Positions 1 through 12,000 of a DNA stretch of 53,094 nucleotides are shown here, in pieces (the stretch's first letter is position 1; each line of letters starts with the position of its first letter). The DNA lies in NCBI GenBank assembly GCA_004335635.1, contig QAXH01004154.1:1-53094 (forward strand). Reading direction: 5' to 3'. Under the pieces are notes generated by a model, which worked only from the letters and a program-made list of their open reading frames with translations, did not search any database and was not told where the DNA came from. The position numbers and the translations under genes are program-made. Origin of the DNA: Chloromonas sp. AAM2. Lineage: Eukaryota; Chlorophyta; Chlorophyceae; Chlamydomonadales; Chlamydomonadaceae.

Positions 1-3000
1 ACATCTGGAACAAGAAAAGGATTGCAGGCGGGCTAAAAATGGCTGCAGTTGAGTCAGCATGGATATTGGCCCTAACAAGCAGCATAACTGGCGTATGGGA
101 TATGCAAGTGCTGTTGCCATGGACTGTGCGCAGACAATACTTCCCGTCCCGCACCTGCTTATTGCCGGGTGCATGCGGTACTGTTGCGTGAGCATGTGCA
201 CCGCCACGCCCGCCTTCTGCAGCCGCTCGAACAGGGATTGCGACAGTCGGGCCGCCTCCGCGTCGCGCGACAGGACAGTGGGAGGCAGCTGACGCGGGTC
301 GCCCACCAGCACAACCTGCATGCAGAGTCAAAAAGGAGCAATAACAGAGTCAGCACTGAAAAAAATGCATGCATATGTCATCAAGTCATGCGTGGCGTGG
401 GACTGGGGTCAGGAAAGAGTAGGGTTCAAGTCGTGACGTCGTCCTGACAGGAGCAGTCGCCTGCCGTACATCAGCCGTTGCCACAGCATGTCTCTGAAGG
501 ATGAAGGATAACAATCAAGAACAGGTGAAGGTCAGGATATGTTGCAGCGTGCCCAATCATGAGTAATAACCCAATGCACGCGCACCTTTCCCTCGGGCTT
601 GAGCAGCACAAAGGGGATGATGGTGGCAGGCTCCAGCGCCTGGGCCGCCTCGTCTATCACCACCGCATCAAAGCGCGGGACGCCGCCTGCAAACACACAC
701 ATCTTCTTTCTTTCAGGCCGTTTCCCTTCGCTACGCCATCATTTGTTCCACTTGAGTCACAATACAGGTGTGCAGAGGTAAACACGCCACTGTTGACCCT
801 GGACAACTCAGACCTGTCCCGCCAAACATGTGAGCACCGGCATTCCTCCGTCCTTTGCTGGAGCCAGTCCCTGGAGCAGTCGATCAGCCCTGACGCAGCG
901 GGCGGCTTCTGGCCCTACCTATTCACCTGGGATTTCCCTAGTGATGTCAGAAACCCAACGCTGTTTCACTTGCCCTTTTACCATGTGAGGTTCTGCCACA
1001 GAATTGCAATTTCTGAATCGTATTAAATGTAAGAGTCTGCAACAGTCCTGTTCTCCCCCGGACCTGGTGCTCCTGCATTCCCTCCCTGCCAGGCCTGAGG
1101 GGCCAGCTCACCACCCGACACCGACAGAGTGCACACCTGCACACACAACAGCACACAGCGGTCAGCACACAGAGGAAATGCAAGGCACACTCAGGAGTCA
1201 GTCTGGCACCGCCCTGCACTGCCCTACGCTGCGCTATAGGCGCCTGGCCCTCACCGTGATCTCCGCCGCCCGCACCACCGCCTGCCTCAGCTCGCGCCGT
1301 GCCTGGGTCACCGCCCGGTGCCCGCCCCTGGCCTCACGCTCCGCATCCTGAAATGACAACACACACATGGGTAATACGACTGGTGTGCCTGCAATGCTCA
1401 TTGTTTGGAGAACAGTGGAAGCCATGCAGGTGCATGGCGGAACAACACTGTCACGGCGGTATAACATGAGCAAAACCTCCACAAAACTGTTGTCTGTTGT
1501 GTAAAGCAACCCAAATCCCTCTAACTGGATCCGTTACCTGATTTGCCTCTCATACATCCCCCAAGCATGCCCTAAACTCCAGCACCCAATACACCTTACC
1601 TGGAGCTGCGCTCTGAGGAATCTCATCTGTGCGCTCAGCTGCCGTATGCGCTCCTGGTCCACGTCCGATATCATGCCCTGCTGCCCGCCCTCCCTCCTGC
1701 CCCCCTCCCGCGACCCGCCTGCCCCCTCTGAATCCCCTCCATCGAGATCCATGTCATCATCATCCTCATCATCCAATGCAGCAGCAGCAGCAGCGGCAGC
1801 GCTGGCCTGCAATGGCACATAAACTTGTCGCACTGACCTAGGCAGCATCAAGCAGGCTGCCATGTGCTTCTGCACTGTGGGAAATCAGTGTTCATAATAA
1901 AACGCAGTACTTCACGTCAGGCGTGCTCTGCCATACAGGACAGCTGGACTGCAGGCTGTCATGCGCTCGCATCCGCACTTGCGGTGTCAAACAAGCACAA
2001 ACGCAATTAGACGTGACCGCTAGAAACGCATGGGATAACCTTAATCACCTTGTGGCATAGACTAGTCATAGCGATTGTGTTGATGAGCCTCTGACCCCAT
2101 GGCTGGGTAATGTCCATCTGACAGCTGTGCAAGTTCACGAGCCAGGATGCGCCTGACACTTTTGCTGTCAACCAAACCTAACCCTCACCCCTCAGGGCCT
2201 GTTCTGCCATTGCTGGACTCCATGCAAATCGGCCAGAGCGAGTCTGACCTAACGGTCAGTCAGGGTCTGATGCCAGGATGTGTCTGACACTGTTGCTGTC
2301 AACTCTCACCTGCTGTCTGACCGCATCAAGGTCAGCCCTGATAGAGGTGATCTGCAGCTGAAGCTCCTGAACCTTGGCACTGGCACCCTCCTGACGGCTA
2401 CTGGCGGTTTTCAGGCCAGCATGCTCGCCTACGCAACACCAAGGCGTACACAAGGCGTTGACGTTTGAACACATGCATGAAATGAGATGTGTCCTGGATG
2501 CATGCAGCACATGAGCAATGCACTGCTCACTCCCACTGCAGGTGTGCCAAGCCTCTCAGCCTCTGAGAGTGATCCTGTGATTGTAGCAGTTCCGGCACAT
2601 ACAGACTGCTGCTACTGACGTGCCTGCTCATGCCAGTTCGCCTTCACCTTGGAGGCGCCTCGTAGCAAACCCACACACAAGCAAGCAGACTAGTTATGGT
2701 GGTCAAAAAACCTCTGTGCAAAGCCCGCCTTTGTTACTGAAGCATGCCAAGCTGGAGTTTTAGGCAGTGATGCGAGCATCAAGTCAGAAGCTCATGCGGG
2801 CTGACTGCAAGCTTGGCGCTGCGTTGCGTCAAGGCCATTGCATGCTGGTCATGGGGACTGGCCGCATCATTGACTGTGTCAGTTATACTTTGACCTGCTG
2901 TCAGCATTGCTTCCAAGTGGGTGGTTTGTGAGCCAGCTCACCTGCCAACCGCTCTGCCACCGCGTCCACATGATAGTCACGCACATCTGCATGTGTGGCG

Positions 3001-6000
3001 TCCGACCGGCCCAGGCGCACCATGCCAGGTGTCCTGTGATGGTGGGGAAGAGCACAGTGCTTGTCAGGTATCATGCACATGAGCAGCCGGGCAGGGAGCA
3101 CGGGCGCTCAGTATTGTTCTAGACAAAATATGTATGACAAATTTAACCCTGCCAGACCAGGTGCAACTTTGAATTGGCGTTTGGCATGATGATGCACACA
3201 TGTTGTTTGGATGGCATGCACATAACAAAATGGCACGCTGCACGATCCACATCTGGCCCGCGAGGAGCTGTCTTGTGCTGTGCTACTGTGCCTGGAACAC
3301 AGCATTCTTCAGTTGTAGACAGCAAGCACCTGGCAATGGCCTTCCATTGAAGCACATGGGTAACCAGTTCTTCCTCGAGCAGAACCTTTCTGACTCACCG
3401 CCTCGATCCATCCTTGCACAGGATGCCGTCCTTGGCCAGCCGGGACACCAGCTCATCAATAGCTGCACACACAAACGCACACGCCAGGTGAACATGAGAA
3501 GCTGGTAAGGCACACACCAGCCCACCCCATTCACATGGGTGTGACTGTACTTAGCTTGTTTTTGACCCAGACAGTACCTCACGACAACAGCGACTCACTC
3601 CCTGATTTTGATGTGATTACACCACCACTTGACCTCTTGCACAACCTGCACCTGGCAACAGCATACATAGCCCCACCCCGGTCTCCCCCCAAGTCAAGTG
3701 CTGTTGTGTTGCTACATTCGTGACATGGGATTCAACCAGAACGCTCATTAACCCATAAGAAGCGCCAGAGCAGTCGTGCCGCATCCCCTGCGCACCTGCG
3801 TTGCTCTGCGCGCACACCAGGACGCGCAGGGCGGGTTGCACACCCAGGCGCAGAGCGGACTCGCCGCCTTCGTCCCCGCCATGTGCCCCATCTGCGTGCA
3901 ACACACGAATTGTAATCAGAGTCAGGCTGGTCATGCTCGAGGCAGCACAGGGCAGTGTCCAGTATCAGGCAGACATGCTTGGCACCTCGCTTGGTGGTGG
4001 TGGCTACACTGTCGCCTGTCACCTGGGCGACCCCAAATGCTGTGCTGGCCAAACGTTAAGATCGATGCGGCAGCATTGAATGGCTCCCAAGCGACAAGGG
4101 GGGGTGCCTGCACACTCTGGAACCATAGCAAATGGCGACGAAATGCAAGCAATTTGCACCATCCATGCAGCAGCAGTGTGCACGACAAGGCACCGCTGTC
4201 CTGCCTCTTAGAGTTTTGTGATTCTCCTACATCACAAGGCATCGCTGAGGTTGAGAAAGCAACGACCAAGAATCCAAGTGTTTTGCAAGCTCACCGTTAT
4301 CTTGGCCGTTCTGGGCGCCATCCTGGGTCACGCGCTTGCGTTTGGCAGCCGAGGGCCGCTTGAACTGCTGTAGTGGCAGTGCTAACGCCTGTGCAAGCGG
4401 CTGCCCCGCCCCCGCCCCCGCCCTGCAGCCGCTGAGCAGCCCACCCACTATACCAAGGATAGCACTGGTCTTCCCTGTGCCGGGCGGACCCTGCATAAGG
4501 ACACACATAGTGGCAGCGATTTCCCTTCATCCCAAACCCTCTTTAAATACTACACAGCAAGCGGGCCTGCGGTTGCTTGACTTCGCCTGGTATACCCAAC
4601 CCTATTTCAGCACAGCGAGGCAGTCGGCATGCCAGTGAAGCTGCCAGTCGTGCGTGCATGCATGCATGTGTGAGTCTGCATGGATTGCAATGCGGATTGC
4701 AGCTGACTGACCTGTATCAGTGTGTACTGACTGACCTGTACCAGTGTGAACTGACTGACCTAGTGTTAATCAAGTGAACTGAACCCACGGACCTGTACTA
4801 GTGTGAACTGGCTGCGTGTGCTGACTGCTGCGGCCACCGCTGCCTGCTGTGACGGGTTGTATGTCTGCGCCAGGGCCTCACGCATGGCCATGGGCAGGCC
4901 TGCCGACACGAGCTGCTGCTCTGCGGCCTGCCTGCTGGGCGCAACAGAACTGGCACAACCAGAGCCCTGGTGGGCCACAGCAGTACCGGGCGCGGCGGCG
5001 GGCTGCAGCAGGACGCTGCGCAGACCGTCCGGCAGCTTGTGCGCATTGCACAGGGCCTGCGCAAGGGCAGGTGCGTGGGCTTCACGTGTTGAAGGAAAGG
5101 AGCTAGAGCCAACCAAAGATTCACTATCAAGTGTGGCCTGTCACCAAGTCAGACAAATTGCTGACAATTGAACGTCAGACCATCACCTAAACAAAAGTCT
5201 CGGCTTAATACCCCATTTGCCATGATTACAATCACGCAGACAGGTAAGCTGCTGCTTCATGTTGCTCATCAAGCAAGCAAGCGAGCGGCGTGTGCTGCCT
5301 CTGCATGCCTACATCTTCCCACATGGTCTCTACCTGGAACTCCCTGAGTTGTGGTGTCATGGAGTGCAGGACGGTGGCAAACCACTTTGTGTTTGGCGCA
5401 AGCCGCTCATGCACCCGGCCGGGCCCCGCCACCGCTGAGGTGCCAAAGGTCAGGCCCATGGGCTCGGCAGGGAGAACCACCTTGACCTGAAGGCATGTGA
5501 AGACAGAGGGTGCAAGCCAGACTCTAAGTCCAGAGCTGTTGTGTGGACCAGATCAAGTAAAGGATGCAACCAGGCCAAGAATGTGTTGGAGTATAGGCTG
5601 GGACGCCTGTAAGCGTACAAGCAACACAAACAGATAAGGCCACCTCATTGCTGCAGAGGAATGCTGCATGTCCGTTGTGTGTGTGACATGGGGGCACGCC
5701 TACCGTTACTTCGTCGGTCCCAGACCCAGCTGGCTTGCTGCCCGTGACCAGGCCCATGATGCGCAGCGAGGGGAGCTTGCCCGACACCAGGGCATCTGCA
5801 ACAGGGCAGCAAAACCGTGCAAAGGTGGTCACGAGGAAGTTCCTATGGCTGATTGAACCTGGGTTCTCAGATTTGATGGGGCGGTGAGCCCGCGATCTGG
5901 ATGGCTGGACATGGCAACAGTGTGTTCACAAATATGCACCCTGATCTGACTGCCCTGGTGCAGTGAGTGCAAGGTTTGGATGGCTACCCAGACGCCTGCT

Positions 6001-9000
6001 ATGCAAGAGCGCACCTGAGTGCTGCAGCTCTTGGATAGTCAGCAGTAGAAGGTCGTCGGTGCGCAACGTCCTGCATGCAGGGGTCCGTGCACTGGCGTGT
6101 CGGCATGAATGCATCTGCAAGATGACCTGGGGTTATGTTCCCTCGGATATCAAAACCACGGATTGCCATGAATCACCACAGTTGCATCTCATGTACGACA
6201 ACTGCTACATGAGCGAGTCTTGTAGCTGGTGATGTGATTCTGCAAACAATGCAGTACATTGCCAGCAACCATTTACACCATTCAAATATGCTTTCAAGCA
6301 TTTGAACAGCCGACCGGTAAGCTGATGGCCCACATTCTTGTGTCCCTCACCTGCCCAATGGGTTGGTGGGTCGGTCCACGTTGCATGTGAGTTCCTGCAT
6401 GTATACAACCAACACAACAGCCTTTGCAATTCAGGTCAACAGCCTTGGAGAAAGGGATGGGTGAACAGACCTGCATCCATAGCCAAGTATGTACTGCATG
6501 TACTCATTGGGCAGTCTCCGTCCTCCCATATCAACTCCATGGCCGTTGTCCTAAGCTCCTGCTCTGCAAGCATGTGATTGTCGCGTTCGTGGCTGTCACT
6601 GCGATCCTGGCTGATATCTAGGCCACGCACAACTTCCGTGGCCTTGTCTGCGCCGTTTTCCTCCTCAATCTCACTGCAGTCTTGCCTCACCTGAGCTGCG
6701 ACCGGGCCTGTCCCCCGCCGCATTCACCTGGCAGCTACGCATTCACCCACTCTCACCATCCCACACTGACCCGTCCCCCTGTCCCCTTGCACCTGCACTG
6801 CATCAATGCGCTGCACATGCTGCAGTCGCAGCGGGCTGCACGTGAACTGCCTATCGCCCAGGGCCACCACCTCCTCCACACTAGCAGCCACACTCGCTCG
6901 CAACTCCTCAACCAGCAGACGCCTGCGGGGTGAGTGTTGGTTCAGCAGAGGTTGGCTCATAGCTATGGCCTAGTCAGTGCAACCAGCTAACGTTGAACAG
7001 ATGAGTTTCAGAGCCAGGCCGCATAAGGGGGACAACGCGCACAACAGACGGGGCAGCATCAAGCAGTGTCGGCATGCAACAACCTGCCTATTCATATTAT
7101 CTGTTGCCGACATTGGAAGTTCATGTTGCCGACAGGCTACTTACCACTTGATATTTACCACCCACAAAATCAAAAAAGAGCTCTCAATCTGCCAATCCAC
7201 CCCGTGTCTGGACCTGATAATGCTTCTAGCAGATCAAGCCCCAGGCTCCACGCACCTGAATGTCGTCACGTAAACATCCAGTCCCTGTCCAAAGCGCAGC
7301 GGCACTGCGGGTGGCGCGTCCGCCTTGGGCCGTGGCGCACCCCTCGCGCTGCGGGAGGTGTGCAGAACCACGTCCCGCTGCAGGTCCCAGGACAGCAGCT
7401 CCGTGTGCACCTCGTCCATGCGGAGGGCAGGCTTGGGCGCGGCAGCTGCAGCAGGCAAAGCACAGCTCGCGCATTCCTAAACAACCCAACAAACTATGAC
7501 TATGTTCCAACCCAACAAACCATGTTCCAAATTGTGCATCTTAATGTGTACAATATCGTGCTGCTGCTCGATACAACATTTCAGTCCCTCATGACGCTGA
7601 GTCAACACCACTTCTGCACACATCAACTCCAGTGCAGGCAGTTCTTTGTCCCTGTCAGAACAGCGATGGCCTTAGCGGCGGTGTACACTAGCTCATGGAA
7701 TGCCTATCAATGCATTGTTCAACGTGGTTGCACCCAAGCAGGATTTGCCGGAATGGCTGGCCTGTCAACTTGGCTGCAGAAGTGTGTTGCACCTTTGCGC
7801 AGGATGTGTGCCGCCGGTCCCCGCACCCGGAGGTCGAGGAGCTGTGCCTGGCGCTGCTCGCCCCGCCCCGCCAGCCCCGCCCTGAACGCCAGCCGCCCGG
7901 CCCCGCCCACGCCCTGCTGCACACCGTTCTCCATGCGCTGTTCGGTGATCTGGGTCAACATGTGCTCCGTTAAGTAGTCATCGTCTGCGACCAGCTGCAG
8001 GGGCCGGGCGGGTGATTGCGCGGGGGCGGGTGCGGGGGCTGGTGGTGGTCGGGGCGGCGGAGGCTTCATGATGGCTGCTGGCTGCTGCTGGCCAGCTAAC
8101 CCACCGGCATGTTGGTGCTGCTGCTGTTGCTGCTGCTGCTGTTGTTGATGTTGCTGGTGCGGCTGGTGCGGCTGTTTAGCTGCTTGGGCACCTGCCTGGT
8201 GGCTGGTTCCCGTGCTGTTCCCACTGCCAGAAGCTGCCGCCGGTAACTGATGGTTGGCTGGCGACACGTGGAAATGGTGCTTCCTCACCAGAGCCATGGC
8301 TGCATCATGGATTGCTTGGTTGCTGGCCCCGGAAGGTAAGTGTGCAGGTGTTGACAGGCGGGATATGGGTGAGGATGCACGTGCACTGGCACCCAGCTGT
8401 CGCAGTAACCGTTGCCGTAACGTCAAGTTGTCATCAGCATCTGAATCCGCATCTTGCTGACCTTGCTGCTGACCTTGCTGCTGCACTGGCTGTTGCGAAG
8501 TGTGCCGCTGCTGCAGTCACAACAAGGCAGTAGGTGAGACGTTTCCATGCCACCAGACGTCGTCGCTACAACACAACGCATTGTCAGAGCACGCTACAAG
8601 ACTTTGATAGCGACCAGTATGATCTGCACATGATTAGAAATGACATACCAAAGATCAAGTGCATGTATGATGCAGGCCAAAGCAGAGACAACCTTGTTTG
8701 CATGGCTTACCAGTGCAGTGAACGGTAGAGCGGGTCCCTGTGGGGCCAGGTGTGTGGCAGCACTGTTGGCCTGAGTAGACACAGAGCTAGGAGTAGGCGC
8801 TGCTGGCGCTCGTGGTTTGTCAACTTCATCATCTTGAGTAAGGTCAATAACCACAGGTGTGGTGGGCTGGGGCGCAGGCAACGTATCGGCATGAGCGTAC
8901 CAGGCCTTGGGAAAGCTTGATGTGTGACCCCTGGGTGAAGTGACTCGGTGAGGCTTCTGGGCGCTGGCAGGAGCGGGTTGGTCCGTGGCTGGCGACATGG

Positions 9001-12000
9001 GAACCGCAGCAGGACGCTCCTGCTGTTGCTGCGTCTGCGTTGTAATATGCGGGCTGATAGGCCTGGCAGCTGCTGCAGCCAGCTGCTGCTGGGCTGCAGC
9101 TGCTGGAGCAGCAGCGACTACCCGCTCCTGCTCCTGCTGCGGCTGCTGCGCTTGGCGGTTGCGTGTGGGCAGGTTGGCGAGGGGATTGGTCAGCAGCCCA
9201 GCCAGGCCAGGCGGTGCGGCTGTGGGAAAGACCTGTGCCAGCTCCTGCCGCAGCTGCTCCGGGACCAGCGAGGAAGGCGCCAGCAGCTCCCGGGCCAATG
9301 ACAGCACGGGTTGTGGCAGCTGACCCTGTGAATCTTTACTGAACGGAACCAGCGCCTCCACACAGCGCAGATACGCAACGGCCACTCCATCCTTGGTGGC
9401 AGGGGTGCTTGGCCCTGGACTCTACAGCCAGAGTCAGTCAGTCAGTCAGTCAGTCAGCTGTTCGGTCGAGTTGATCATCACGTGATAAATGAACAGAGGG
9501 CACCTGAACTTGAGAGCTGTTTATTGGTCAGCCATCAACTGGCAAATGATCAACCAGTGCACCTGAACGTTATGGCATCCTGAGCAACGCATGTGGCTAT
9601 GAATGTAGGTGCTTAAGTAAACTAGCATTAGTTATGACATGAAGCGTCATCAGCAGCATGTGCGCGTGCTGAGACTTGCTGCAGCCTGATCAGAAAGAGT
9701 GATCACCGTGACCAGTGCCGAGGCCGCCAGCAGCGTGCTCCTGCCGCCCGGCTGCCATTCCTGTGCCTGTTGCCTCAGGCCTGAAGCCGCACCCCACTTG
9801 AGCAGCACCTGTAGGAGGCATGTGCACAGGCTGCAGGCACAGTAATGCGTGTGCTGGGAACAGAACAGGCTGTACCAACAGGCAACAGGAAACGCATTGA
9901 TAAAGCCTACAGGTGGCTACCAGATTGTGCTCCACAGCGCAACACGGTGAAACGTCCTACAAGCTGCGAAGATTGAAAAGTGTACATTATCCCACCGCAC
10001 CTGTATAGAGGTGGTAGCCCCTGCCCTGACGCCATCCTGCATACCGGACTGGCCCTGGCCCTTAGGCTGCAGTGCATACTGCAGCCCTTGATCGTCTTGA
10101 CTGTCCAGACCTGCACAGTGCAGATGTGTGCGTGTCATTTGACCTTGAGATTTCAGATAGCATCTGTGCACTGTGCCGACATGAGCGCCGCACCCAGGAT
10201 TCACAAATGCAGGGCCTCAAACGTACTTCCGATCTCAGCTCACACCTTCATGCCTTCACATGCAGGTATTAACGATTCCTGCCCCTGTGCAACATTTGCA
10301 TGGCAGGCGCCTGCTTCTGAATATTTGAGCTAGGTGCATGGCGGGGCAGACCCTTTTGTTGAATGCTGCTCTGTGACCTACCAATGTAGTACCAGCAGCC
10401 AGGCAGAAGCTGCAGGTAAAAGCAACAAGATAACAACTAATTAGGGCGCTGTCAGGCTGTTATGCAAGGTGACAGAGTTCTCCGTGCCATGTTACCAGGC
10501 TGCAGGTGGGTGGCCATGACAGGCAAGCAGAGCCAGCTCAGGTTCTGAGATGCACCCTGTCACCACCTCATGATCTAGGGCTGACCGCTGCCTCACTGCT
10601 GTATCACTCAAAATCACAACAGTGTTGAACAGCACTTGCCGTTTAGTCCACGTTCAGTTCACAAGAGTTTTGAACAGCACTTGCTGTCAACTACACCTGA
10701 ATCATGTCCGCCTGGTTAGCCCTTGCCCTAGCCCAGGCGGAGGGCGGCGCCCTGAGGTGCGGTTGCAGCAGCTTGTGCACCAGGCAGACCAGAGCGGCGC
10801 ACAGCAAGGGCATGCGCTGCTGCAGCAGGGCTGTGGGCTGGATCCTGTCCAGTGAAAGCACCAAGGCCTTGCAGCACACCAACAGGCTGGACAGCTGCGG
10901 GCTGCACAAAACCTGCATTCAGAAAATCGGCCGTTCAATGAAGATGAACGAGTAGTCGGCACACACGATGTGGAACAGTGTGGTGAGGGTATGGATTGAA
11001 ATGCATGTCTGCATGGCACCGGGCCGTTTAATGAGGATGAACGAGTAGTCGGCACACACGATGTGGAACAGTGTGGTGAGGGTATGGATTGAAATGCATG
11101 TCTACCAGGGCTAGGCTTGAGACCAGTTTGAGGTGTTCAGTAGGCGGTGATCTTAGGCTGACAAATGGGTGGGCCTGAAGCCCTGCTTGCGGGAGTGCAC
11201 TTGTACGCCCTGCGCTGCAACATGCTATCCGGGCTTACAACTGTAGTACGGAGTCGGCCTCATGTGGCGCCTGTCTTGTCCTACCTGCCCCGGGTCCCTG
11301 GCGTCCACCTCCAGGGCGGTGTTCTCAATGGCGTCCATCAGCCCAGCGGGCATGTCGCTCAGCAGGCAGGGCAGCAGGGCCTCCAGCGCAGCGCCCATGG
11401 ACGGGCCCGGGGTGACGCGCCAGTGCGCACACAGGGCGCACGCAGCCTTGAAGCTACGCTCTGCATGTGTGTGACAGTTCGTACAGGCAATACTTAGGTC
11501 CCTGGTCACAGTGGAGACTTGTATGGCACTTGGTGCAGACGATACCCGACTACTAGTCACACTTGGCTCTTGGGTGGGCATAGGGGCAAACCTTTGCTGC
11601 ACCACCAATCTCTGCAGCCATCTAGCAACAATTCTAGCTGAACCCCACAAACAGTGCTGGAACGCTGCGGTCATGCTTCAAAACATCAGCGTCAGCAGCA
11701 GCTCAGACCCTGCAGGCACCTACGTGCGTCAGCGCCCAGCATGATTGCGATGAGTGACCTCACAGCGTGCTGCTCCAGCACCTCCAGGCCCACACCGTCT
11801 GCATCACTGCCCAGCAGGCCGCCCTGCACAGGATGATGAATGGATTGTCGGCACATGTCACAGCCAAGATGACAAAACAGCTCAATACCAGGAAAATGAG
11901 CAGGGCCTTAGACTTTAGCCAGTATGTTGTCAGTACCTGGTTGTTCAAAACGTTTTATAACAGTGTGCTAAGGCAACAGTACTTTAGTGAGGTCAGCAAA

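Noticed and set aside
7066..7977. 303-aa plus-strand ORF
   Set aside because: It overlaps SEN1 minus-strand exons 7256-7445 and 7793-8510, whose peptides and splice phases fit the helicase; the plus ORF is a shadow.
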